From Chaetomium olivaceum (taxonomy: Eukaryota > Ascomycota > Sordariomycetes > Sordariales > Chaetomiaceae), in contig JAYWVB010000097.1 in assembly GCA_039881045.1 (NCBI GenBank), forward strand, positions 1-51,409: a stretch of 51,409 bases of DNA, read 5' to 3'. The notes under the pieces are model-generated. The model made no database searches, was not told where the DNA came from, and was given only the letters and a program-made list of their open reading frames with translations. Every line of letters begins with the position of its first letter. Position 1 is the first letter of the stretch. Below, in pieces: positions 22,263-32,686 of the stretch. Position numbers and translations under genes: made by a program.

Positions 22263-23209
22263 CTATAACCACAAGTTATTTATACTGCGTTTACCTGCCA
22301 GGCACCTTGTTAGCACATTTCTCACAAACAACATAACAACCACCCGAGGCACTTACGATCCTCCCACGTCCTCCTGGGGATATTCTCCTCGATCCGAATA
22401 TGCCACATCCACAAACACCACAACGCCACCAAGCTATCCCGCATGCGTCTCGACAGCGGGACAAGAATCCTCAACCGAAACACCTCTTCCCCTTCAACTC
22501 CCGCCTCCCTCACCTGCACCGCCACAGCCTTCCCCTCGGGATCACTCCACTCCCAATCCCTCCCCCTCTCCCTCACCCCGAAATAAAACTCCCCCTTCTT
22601 GACCTTCTTCCCCTCCTTCTCCATCCACCTCTTCTCCGCGTCCGACACCACCCTATTCGCGCGATACCCAGGCCTGAACGCCGGCTCTTCTCCACGCTAA
22701 TCTTGCCCAGCGCCTTGCGCGTCTGCGGCTCCCATCCACGCCTGAAAGGGGATCCCGGCATGCGACATGGCTTGCGGTGCTCTAACCAGTACACGTCTTT
22801 GGCGCGCGCGCGTGAGGGAAGGGCCTGCTGCGGCGTCATCGTCGTCGTTGTTGTTGTTGCGGATGCGTAGATCGAAACGCTGGAACTCGATGCGTTCTGC
22901 GGCGGGCCCCTGCACGTGGATGGCGCGTGAGAGTTGGTAGGCGGGCTCGGAATCGGGCTCGCCGGCGGAAGTGTCGGCGGAACTGGGCGCGTGCAGGATC
23001 GGGTAGATGAAGCGGCCGTGGATGACTAGTGCAAGGGTCGAGCAGCTCTTCGGGGTCCGGGGCGGTGGTGTCGGGGCGGAGGTTGTAGGCTGGGGGTTCG
23101 TAGGGGGTGGGTCGTCGGCGGGCGTGTTGGTGTTTTGTCGATTGGTGGTGGCGGTGGCGGGCAGGGGTCCTGGTGTGAAGGGAGGCGGTTGCTCTTTTGA
23201 TGAACCCAT
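22263..23209 (-). CDS. Hypothetical protein, middle segment ambiguous
   Basis: The family is unknown to me. It starts at ATG 23209 (MGSSKEQPPPFTPG) with a Pro/Thr-rich disordered N-terminus, then a folded-looking block (LALVIHGRFIYPILHAP, IEFQRFDLRIRNN). The C-terminal block (FRPGYRANRVVSDAEKRW, EFYFGVRERGRDWEW, VFRLRILVPLSRRMRDSLV) is in the same frame. Between them, at about 22700-22810, this frame meets a TAG at 22697, while a neighbouring frame reads protein-like sequence (KDVYWLEHRKPCRMPGSPF, PQTRKALGKISVEK). Either two compensating indels are present, one in a CG dinucleotide run, or a 96-nt intron with weak signals spans the segment. A final 62-nt intron (22295-22356, gtaagt...gcag) gives the ending EDRKRSINNLWL and a TAG at 22263. 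Confidence 0.6.
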
Positions 23210-24537
23210 TTCCTGTTACGTCTGCTGTATTTATTGATATTTATGTATTATATTGTTGAAGTTCCTTAACCGGCCAAAACTGTGTGTCTAGGGTACAATG
23301 GTCGCAAGGTGAGATGGCTGATGATGAGAGGTGAGAGCCGCAGTGGTCATTGAGTTGAGGAACATGAATGATGCTAGTCGTGAGGTGGCAGCAAATGGGC
23401 CCATTCCAAGGGATTTATTTATTGCTGGGTGGCTCGTGACTCGTGAGCCGTGAGCCATTTCATTGCTAAAATGCATAGCCCCCAAATTGAGGCCCAAGGC
23501 AGACCTCCAATGGAAATCAGCGGCATTTAAATGCTGCTGCGTCTTGCCTCGTTAGGTAGGGAAGGTACTCTTGGCTCAAACAACCTGGAATGGAATGCCC
23601 TGTAACCATCAGTACCGTACCTATGCACTGTACAGATCTGTACTCCCCACCACCTCACTTACCAAGAGCTCACCGTGTGGTGCTGTCTGCATTGCCAAGA
23701 AATAATCACAGGCTGGCAAATGCAACCTCGACCGCTGCGCCTTAAACAGAAGGAACAGCGTAAAAGCTGCGAGCTTACTGCTTGGGCGGTGTTTTATACG
23801 CTCGATAGGCATCAGAGGAAATAGAACGGTTGATGAGGTGAGCGCGGGTATCGGTGTGGCCGTAGAGCGCCGAGACCCGCTCCGATCCCGCCGGCGGAGA
23901 CCACGGAGTTCTCACAATTGATAAAAGTTTGATAAGAGCTGATGCTTTCCTTCCTCCGATCTCCTTTGAATGGCGCGGTGGGGGTTCCGATGAGGGGTTG
24001 TCGAACACCGAGGAAGGTGAGATGATGGTCATCGTACGAGGTGAGAACCTCCTGTACCATTTGATTTGTTTAGTTACACCAAGGTTTTTTGAACTTTCTT
24101 CTCTTACTTTCAAGGTTCAACGTTGGCATCATGACCTTGAAGAATATGAGTCTACCATTATCTGCGCATGTACATTTCAGTGACATGGAACGCCCCGGGA
24201 AGTTCAATTCAAGTTGCAACCATGGCCGGAAATGCGAACCACCCCGCAACAAGCGCATCCGGCATCCAATGGGCATCGTGCAAGATGCAGAAAACCCCGT
24301 TTCCGAGAAATCCCCGGCCATTCGATGAATAAAGAAATCAGGACGAGATAACAGTGTGGTGGGCCCACATATGGGATGCATGTGCAGCTAAAAGAGTCAT
24401 CATTCCTTACCCCTCCTTGGCACGCTTCAAGTACAATTACAACTACTTCCTCACAAGAAGTCGTTTTGATTTCGAGTCAGTTTCCAATTCAACTAATGGG
24501 TTGCCATCCGTGAGGATCTTGCCGACCTTGAGACACC
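23210..24537. other. 1.3 kb intergenic interval, no gene seen
   Basis: Divergent region between the hypothetical gene and the phosphatase-like gene. Only short, unconvincing frames are open. The part before 24537 should contain the phosphatase promoter. Confidence 0.45.
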
Positions 24538-26018
24538 ATGCACACTTCCACCATGGCCCTCACCGGGCTGGCCGCCACTGCTGCGGCCGAAACCCTCCAC
24601 GGCGCCCTCGTCTTCTCCCGTCACGGTGACAGTATGTGGCCGGCTCAGATTGAGTTATTATGGACAGTTACTAACTCATCCAGGAACCACCAAACACTTT
24701 GGGTCTCAGGTGCTCACCCCCCTCGGCGCTCAGCAGGTATTCCAGGTTGGCAGCGACTACCGCGCACGCTACCTTGACTCGTCCTCCCCGCATCACATTC
24801 AGGGCATCTCCGAGACGGAGTATGTTCCGGCCCAGATCTACGCCAGTGCCCCGGACCAGCCCATCCTCCTCAACACGGCCACCTCTTTTCTCCAAGCCCT
24901 ATACCCCCCGCTCGGTGACTCCGTCTCCGCCCAGGATCTCGCCAACGGCTCCTCCGTGTCAAGCCCCCTGACCGGCTACCAGTACGTCACCCTGCACGGG
25001 ATCAACGACGACTCCCCAGAGACGGTCTGGATCAAGGGCGACGACGACTGCCCAGCCGTGACCGCCGCGTCAGCCGACTTCAAGCAGTCCTCCGAATACC
25101 AATCCCGCCTCGCCGCCACCCGCGACTTCTACCAATCCCTCTACCCGCTCGTGCACGAGGTCTACCCATCCGCCTCAGATCTCAGCTACACCAAAGCCTA
25201 CGACATCTTCGACGTCATCAACGTCGAAAAGATCCACAACTCGTCCTCCCCCGCCCAGGCAGTCACCCCGTCCCAGCTTACCCAGCTCCGCACTCTCGCT
25301 GACAGCGCCGAGTTCGGGCTCAACTACAACGCCTCGCAGCCGGTCCGCTCGCTGCACGCGGGCACCCTCGCCGGCGCCGTGCTGAGCCACCTCAACCAGA
25401 CCGCCACCAACACCCCCTCTCCGGCGCCCAAGCTGACCGTGCTGGCCGGCAGCTACGACACCTTCCTGGCCTTCTTCGGCCGCGCTCGTCTGACCGAGGT
25501 ATCCGACCAGTTCTTTGGCCTGCCCGACTACGCCAGCACCATGGCCTTTGAGCTGTTTACTCCCACCGACGCCGCCGACGCCGCCGACTTGCATGTGCGC
25601 TTCCTCTTCCGCAACGGCACCGCCGGCCGCCTGCAGCAGTTCCCGCTCTTCGGCAGCGGCAAGGCCGCCCTCCCCTGGGCCGAGTTTGTCGACCAGATGC
25701 AGCAGATCGGCGTGAGCTCGGCCGAGGAGTGGTGCGGTGCCGTGCCAGAGCGAGGCCGTCTTCTGCGCGGCCTACCGCGACGGGGATGGCGTCTATGACT
25801 TGATGGGTGGTGACCGCGGGCTGGTGGTGAGTAAGGGGTCGTGGATTGCCGTGCTGGTTGTTATGGGCGTCGCGATCGCTGGGAACTTGGTGTGGGCGGC
25901 TATGTGGCTGGTCAGGAGCCGTCGGGCGAAGAAGGGGAGCATGGTTGCTGCGGCTGCTGTAACTGCTGTTCACCGGGATTTAGAGAGTGTGAAGAGCTAT
26001 GATAAGGAGAGCGTCTAG
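24538..26018 (+). CDS. Histidine-acid-phosphatase-like membrane protein, one frameshift
   Basis: Histidine phosphatase superfamily, branch 2. Exon 1 is 24538-24631. The 52-nt intron 24632-24683 (gtatgt, branch actaac, acceptor ccag) joins to form RHGDRTTKHF, with the phosphate-accepting His29. A short signal peptide (about 1-17) is likely. Further on are multiple N-glycosylation sequons and a conserved Cys block. The usual C-terminal His-Asp pair is replaced by Tyr289-Asp290 (LAGSYDTFLAFFG), so full phosphatase activity is doubtful. Near 25742 one extra base shifts the frame: EEWCGA is followed in the next frame by CQSEAVFCAAYRDGDGVYD. The second frame then encodes a transmembrane helix (WIAVLVVMGVAIAGNLVWAA) and a basic cytosolic tail, stop TAG at 26016. 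Resolved length is about 475 aa. Another ATG lies five codons downstream of the first. Confidence 0.8.
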
Positions 26019-26240
26019 AATTCTTACCTTGTGGGTGGTGGAAGCCTAGGTATGAATATAGCCCTGTCATGATGGACTCAGGCTATGCCATGAAGTTCTG
26101 AGTGAAGCATCAATGTCCGCCACAGCGGGGGATATTGAAATACATCTTGATGGCTAGGCTTGTTGGAATACAATGATGAGAAACCGATCCCCGTCCCTGT
26201 CCCCATCCCGTTGATGCCTCTTCTCCTCCCCCACCCCACA
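26019..26240. other. Short convergent 3' region
   Basis: This 222-bp tail-to-tail interval lies between the phosphatase-like gene and the methyltransferase gene. No gene is seen. Confidence 0.5.
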
Positions 26241-27965
26241 TCAAGCACTCGTTGCCGCCTTCTTCCCCGGCTTCCGGCCATAAACGATATGTCTAGAACG
26301 CCACATTAGCAAGCGTCACAAATATTTTCCACTGCTCCCTTCTCTCAATAGTAACTTACATGGGCCAGTATGAGTGCACGCGGGGGTCCTTGATCACCTT
26401 CCTCGCCTTGGTTGCAAGCGTCTTGGCCTCCTCCTCGGTCCAACCCAGGAATCTCGTCGCAGGTGCCAGGATAGCCGGCTCAATGACCTGGTCCGTGTTG
26501 AGCAGCGACCACCTACCGAGCGTTTTGTACTTGGGATCACGCGCCCAGCTGTTGATCGGCCATTTGTGCACCGTCTCGACCACCTCCTCAAACCCGATCT
26601 CATCCATAAGGGGTTTCCACTGCGCAGCATTCAGAGGACGCTTTGCGACTTCCATGGCCTTCATCAGCGTAGTGGCCCAGATCCACAGATCCGACTCCTT
26701 TTTGAGTGTGCCATCGTCGCACCCGAGCGGGCAGCCCATGTCTTGTATCTCGAAATAGCCGCCGGGCTCGAGCTGGCTATCCGGGGAAGGTGTGAGCTAA
26801 CGAAATTGAACAGGGGATGGACTAGCAGTAAGATTAAGAAGATGACATACTTGAATGCCTTCAGCACAATGTCCTTGGGATCACTAAAGCTGCCATTTAT
26901 CATGCGACCCATGATGAGATCAAACTTCTTGGTCCACATCCAGTCCTTTTCGAGGTCGTCAACCTTGCATGCGGTGGTTAGCATTAGCTTCGTTCGCACG
27001 TCTCCGAGGCTGCGGCTGGTTTACCTCGAAAGAACAGTTTGGCGGCACCCTATTACGTGGCGGTTAGCAAGAGGTCTTTAGCTAGGACTTGGTAACGACT
27101 AACAGGCCAGGCTGAATGGGACTGAGGTCCACGCCGATGACCTAAAACCAGGTTAGCAACCACCTCGTTTTTACAACACGAAGGCCCGGATCACCGCGCC
27201 TCTGCCTCAGGATGCTGGTCCGCTTCGGAGCGCCATTCAAGTCATCTTCAACCATTCCAAGAAGGAGCTGAGGTCCTCACCGTAGTCTATACACCATATC
27301 CCTGTCCCCGCACCAAGGTCAAGGACCCTGTTGGCCCCTTCGTTCTTTGGGCATGCGCAGAGTTGACCGTCGAGAGTCAGACAAAAGATGTGATGCTGCA
27401 TATCTGTCACGGAAATACAGTTAAATTCATTAGCACTGAGGGTAATACTCGCGTATCTCAGTTCTGTTAAGCTCACCTAATCTCTCGATCTCCGCCTATG
27501 GGCGCTCGGTTAGCATCAGAGATGGAAAAGAAGAAGCTCGAGTCATACGCACATCATCATTAGGGAACAGATATTCTATGAAATGGTAAGCGGATCGTAA
27601 CCCTTGGTAAAACGGCAGCAAGACGTACTTCCGGCGCTCATGGCATGGTAAGTGCGTCCATTCGCTGTGTGGTAGTTCATGATGCTAGACCGCAGCGAAC
27701 TTAAACTTTCTGAGACGGGCTTGATTACGCAAAATACGGTTAATCTAGTAATACGTGACTGCTAGCAGCGAAACTTGACTTACTACGGAAAGTGCCGAGT
27801 CATCATCATAGTCATCGGCCACCTAAAGGCACCCATTGATCAGCCTACAGCCTCGATTGGAATGTATCAAGGGACACACACCAGCTGGGCGCCATGTTGC
27901 TGCGGGCCGGCGGACTCCACAGTCTCCTCTGATGCCGTAGGCGCTGTTTGTGAAGGAGTAGACAT
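26241..27965 (-). CDS. LaeA-like SAM-dependent methyltransferase, 12 exons
   Basis: 347 aa. Rebuilt exons: 27882-27965, 27787-27822, 27629-27719, 27553-27575, 27477-27495, 27281-27403, 27200-27222, 27104-27141, 27025-27049, 26851-26963, 26360-26776 and 26241-26292; all phases agree. The order of blocks is that of the fungal LaeA-like family: an acidic start VADDYDDDSALS, then SSIMNYHTANGRTYHA and KYLFPNDD, SAM motif I VLDLGAGTGIW (from residue 111), HPEAEVIGVDLSPIQPG, VPPNCSFEVDD, FDLIMGRMINGS, LEPGGYFEIQD, and the ending VYGRKPGKKAATSA. Enzymes of this fold methylate small molecules or proteins; LaeA itself regulates secondary metabolism in the nucleus. True LaeA orthology cannot be judged here because the family has many paralogues. 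The donor after exon 7 reads GC instead of GT in an otherwise exact gene model. Confidence 0.9.
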
Positions 27966-29546
27966 GGCTTGTTCTTATCCGAAGAATGTCGGGTCTGGAA
28001 CAGCTGTTCCCAGAACGATTTAGTCTGGACGGACAGGACAAATAACTCAAGGCGAAGAAACCCTGAGCGACAGAAAACGTCAGGGGTGCCCGTCTGTGCA
28101 AGTATGTGTCCCTAAACGCAAATTTAAATCACAGCCCAAGCGGCGACAATCGAATTGGGAACCCGATACGCAGTATGTCTGCGAGGGATGCCACATGGCC
28201 AGACGGGTCTCTCCCAGACCACACACATCGTCTCGACCCGGGCCGTCGCGATTGGAACAATGGAAGTTACCGCGCGGGGAAGCATATTGCAGTCCCGGAG
28301 ACCCCCTGTGGCTTGCTTGATCTTGCCTGGTTGGGTACAGGGTGCACAAATCCGGCCCGGTGCAGTGTTAGCTTGACATCACCGCACAAGTCGCGCCCCC
28401 TGCCCTTTGGTTTTCTTTTTCCTCCTTTTTTGCCCCGCATATCCTCAATCTTTCTACTTCTCCGCGCTCTCAAAATTGACAAACACAGGGCCAAAGTGTG
28501 GGAGGAACACAAAGAGAATTCCGCAAAACTGAGAACCGCTTGAGAGGTCGAGCTGGTACGCAGGATACGAGTGATCAAGCCATGGCCTCAATGATATTCG
28601 GGCTTGTAGACAGTGACCATGTAGCCGTTAGTCCCTGTCAGTATTTATGAGTTCCTAATCTAGGCCGCAAGTATTGGATTGAGAAACTGGAGAACTCGTA
28701 CTGGCACTGTTCAGGGCGGACGGCGCCCCTGTCAGGACCCAAGTTAGTTGAGTACCAACCCTACCTAACGGCAGCATTAATGGTTTTGGAATTATGTCGA
28801 TCTGAACAAAACCATTGGGATTGGTGTAATCTGTATTTGTAAGGGCCTTGCCGGATCCCGGTGTCGCAAACTCAAAATCTGGCCCCATGAGTGTCTCGGG
28901 TACTGTCTCCGGCAAGCAACGCCCATAAGGTGTTGTCGTTTCACCAGACTCTCCCTTGACCTTAATTGTGCCGCCATCTTGCTCAAACCCTTCCTAAAGA
29001 TCATCCAACTTTTCATCACATTCTGCCTCCGCAGGGCGCGGGACGGGCCGAGGGATGCAGCCAGCGCTCGTGCCGAAACATGCTGGCCACCTTGCCAACA
29101 ACGACCCCCTTCTTTGCTCCACAGACCCCCCACGCCACTCTGGTTCCCAAGCCCTAACCGAGGCACACCTTACCATTCATCTAGCTCCTGCCATGTAGCA
29201 AGTTAGGGAAGATGCAGTGTTTCTCCGTGCTTGAACTGGTGCCGTCTCATTATTGATGACAAAGGGGAAGCCAACGTTAAGGTATTTGCCAGGGCGACAA
29301 CCAAGGTCTGGAAAGCTTACATCAACTAAATGATGCCCATAGAAGAAATAAAATAAACTGACTGCACAGTGACTGAAAGTTTTTCGATGTTTGACTCAAA
29401 ACTAGGTACTTTTCTATCGAAACCGGGACCCCATTCAACCCCTAAGCGGAGCCCTCCTCCCCCTTAATACGGCCTCGTATATACACAACCCCCAACACCA
29501 ACCCCCGACCGCCCCCTACGCCGCAACCTCCGTAGCGGCGACCCCC
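27966..29546. other. 1.6 kb interval without convincing gene
   Basis: Short frames occur on both strands, the longest minus-strand one at 28792-29166. None has a recognisable domain. The first part should contain the methyltransferase promoter, and the last 200 bases are the 3' region of the secreted-protein gene. Confidence 0.45.
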
Positions 29547-30356
29547 TCAAGCAGAGCACTTCTCCCAGTCATAGCTCACACCCTGCTGAATGCCATAGTA
29601 CTGCTCCTCGCCATTCTCCTCGTGCGACTCGGAGTCGACGGTGCCCTTGGCGCCCTTCTTGGTGGCCGACAGCGTGAGCTCGGTGCGGTACTTGATGGTG
29701 CCGCTGCCACAAGCCGGCAGCGGCCACTGGACAAGCTCCGGGGCGGGGGTCGAGTAGTCATGGTAGTTGCCCGCCTCGCGGGGGCCGGCGACCGTGATGC
29801 TGTCGACGATCTGGAGTGGGAGAGAAGGGTCAGACGTTAGACTGAGGGCACTGGTATGTACTGGTTCAGTGCTGCTGTGTTTTCAACTGACCTTGTTCGC
29901 GCCATCCGTGTCATAGGTAAACGTCCACTTGGCCTCGACGCCCTCGTCGAGCTCGTAGCTCGCCAGCATCACCGTGCCGTTCTTGTGCAGCTTCAGGCGG
30001 TACTCCGGGTTGGCGGCCGGCTCGCCGCCCTGCACGAGCTCGGTGTACTGCAGCGTCGTCTCGCACCAGATGGATGCCTCGGGGTTTGCGGCGTCGACGT
30101 TGAGGCGGATGTGGGGGTAGGCAAAATGCCAGTAGTAGATCTCGGATCCGTCGACCGTGTTGGAGCCGAAGGTGGGTCGGGTGATGCGCGCCGGCTCGGT
30201 TGCGCCAAAGTCCGGGCATCCCGGGCCTTCGAGGGCCGTGATCTCCCAGTTCCAGCTGTACGGGAGGATGCGGCCCGAGTCGCGAGTAGCCACCAGGCTG
30301 GGCCGGGCAACCGCCGCGCCTATCACGGCGGCGAGAACGGGAAGACGGGACAGCAT
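29547..30356 (-). CDS. Small secreted protein, possibly DUF4360-like
   Basis: 242 aa in two exons (29892-30356 and 29547-29810). The 81-nt intron (gtcagt...ctccag) joins DGANK to IVDSITVAG in phase. A clear signal peptide opens the protein (MLSRLPVLAAVIGAAVARP). The mature part is rich in aromatic and acidic residues, with few cysteines (GPGCPDFG, SIWCETTLQ, PACGSG, WEKCSA) that could form two disulfides. No catalytic motif is visible. The pattern of an early GCP and a late C-x-S-G-T resembles secreted fungal proteins grouped as DUF4360, but this is weak. It is probably extracellular, function unknown. It ends in TGA at 29547. Confidence 0.8.
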
Positions 30357-32686
30357 GTTGGTTGAATAGGGGTTGTAGGTTTTGGTAAGAATCGAGCGCC
30401 GCGTGAAGTCTGGGTGTCAAAAGCTGGAAGGCAGACGTCGTTCAGGGCCACTTTATAGACCGTTAAGCTTATTTTCGATCTCCCGGTAGCGCATCGGAAT
30501 GTCGGTACATGTTAATCTGCATCTAATCTCGATCTCCTGTCAAATCGTCTGGGGAACATCGGTGATCGGGCAACTACAAGGCCGCGGATAGATGTTACCC
30601 CGCGTCGACATCGCGTCGGATGGTCATTTTCTGACAGAAACCGGAGGCACAGGGCCCGAATGCTCCCCAGAACTTGCTCACGGGCTACCGGCTACACGGT
30701 TCAAAAAGGTCCAGGAAAGATTCATCCGTTGCCTCATCGATCCACGGGGAGCCACTGTCTTGTAGGTTAATATCGGTCCCGTCAAGCACGTCTGGTCTCC
30801 GGCCAGCCTTCCTGCAGCACCGTTGCATCAGTTGCTGTACCGGACCCTTCGGAGCTAAGTCCGAGCTCTCGGACTCCTTTGACAGGGAAGATCTGCAGTG
30901 CACACTCGAGCAGAAGCTGCAGAGTAGGCGCCGGATAAAAAGAAAGTTCCAACAGACAACTCCCAACAGCAAAGTTCCCAAAGAGTGTCGTTTGGAAAAC
31001 AAGTCGGGGAAAAGTTGAGTTCAAAATACACAACGGAGAAGATGGGCAGCTACGGATATCCAAGGCGATGGGAGAAAACCGATAATGAGAGTAAAGATTT
31101 GGGAGAGCCTAGTAAGAAGTTGTGTCTATAAATATCTGATAGGTGCGATCGGAGTCCCTTTTCTAGAACACTAAGCGCTATAGCGCCTGATCGTTATTCT
31201 TTGGGTAACTACTGATTGAGCCTCCGTCTAACGGTGAAGGTTCTGGGACTCAAGCTCTCTGGGTCAGGTTGATGCCCAAGCCCTGTCACCTAACTTGGGG
31301 AGCTGTGGACACGGTAGCCGCCCAGGCACAGCCTGCGAGGTACCGAGACTAAATGCGGACAAGGTGATTCCATAACCGGGTTATCAGCATAACAGTTTCG
31401 GCAATTCTATTACCTCACGGCCATGCATGTTGCTTGCCTACCGAGGCGCGGTAGGCGTGCCATTCACAACGCAGGAGCGGACGTTGCTCTAAACTCCGGG
31501 CTGTTATACCAGCCATGGGTATGATATTGACACATTGAAAGGACTATCTAGATATGCACCCGGTCAGTGTAAATCACATAACCGTCGACGGGCATACACA
31601 TCCCCGAAACCCATACCGTGGGATAAGTGTATAGACTTCGTTGTTGCCGATGCAACTCGGAGCTACGAGGCAGGTCGCCGTAATCGTGACCGTGATCCTC
31701 GTTGTTTTTGTGGTACGAGCTGCGCACGCCACCCTCAGCATGGCGCGGCCAACGGCGCAGCAACCCTACCGAGAGTTCTGCCGCGGAGAACGCGGTCCCT
31801 GGCCAGGCCACTGCCACGTCTTGCTCCCGGCGTAGCCAATGAGTGTCTGTGGGGGATGGATATGGAGAGACTTCGCCACGCGGAGGCGATCCCGGTTGCC
31901 GTGACCAACATAAAAACAGTAGCAAGAACAAGATGTGTTCCGAACAAGAGGCAGGAAGTAGCAGAGCTTTGTGTGATGTGAGAGGTGGTTAGCCGTGGAG
32001 TAATGGCTTGATAGGGCTTGGAGCATGAAACAACACTCGACTTGGAGGATGCATCTTTAGCTTCTCCTTCAATGCCCTCGCCTTCAATATCATCATAATT
32101 GCCCTCACACAGGCTAGATGCCACGCTACAATTTCCATAAGGTCACAAATGTAAGGTGAGTGGAACTGATGATGTTGAAGCCTACCAGACGTCGACTACG
32201 TACCAAGTCGCCATGAAAGGGTGCTCACTGAGGGATTTACTGGGGTAAAGTGATATGTTGCTGCGTTGCTTCGGAGAATATGCATTCCTGTCAGAGCCGT
32301 CCCAATTCTAACTGACTGCGGAGTGTCTCGTCCGTCTGTCTCCCGTCCGTCCGCATCCTTCGCATCCCTGACAAGGCCGATGCCAGTCGCACCCGCGCAG
32401 AAATGGAGCCTCGGTCAATGGAGGTGACCATCCATATCCTTCCCGTTCTGCCAAGAAAGTTGATTAAGGGCCTCCAGGGGCTGTCAAGGTTCAGTCGGTC
32501 TCCGAGTGTCTCCGAGCCCGACCATAACAGAGACTCAATGACAACCAGCTCAAACGCCTTGAGCGTCTGCAGCCTGCGCAATAATCAACCTAGAGGAGCA
32601 GAGTGTCCCGCATGGACGTTCCGTTGGGCTCGTAGCGCCCTAGAACGCAGTGCACACTTGCACTTACCCGACAACGGCCCGAACAT
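30357..32686. other. 2.3 kb gene-free interval
   Basis: No coding region is supported. It holds the promoter of the secreted-protein gene at its left end and the 3' region of the MFS gene at its right end. Two short perfect palindromes lie near 31180 and 31378. A TATA-like tataaata at about 31126 is followed by no convincing ORF. Confidence 0.45.
31175..31186. repeat. 12-bp perfect palindrome
   Basis: The sequence gcgctatagcgc equals its own reverse complement. It lies in gene-free DNA. It could be a protein-binding site or a chance match. Confidence 0.5.

Noticed and set aside
31110..31330. Possible solo LTR with tataaata and palindromic sequence
   Set aside because: No matching second copy, target-site duplication or TG...CA ends could be identified by eye.
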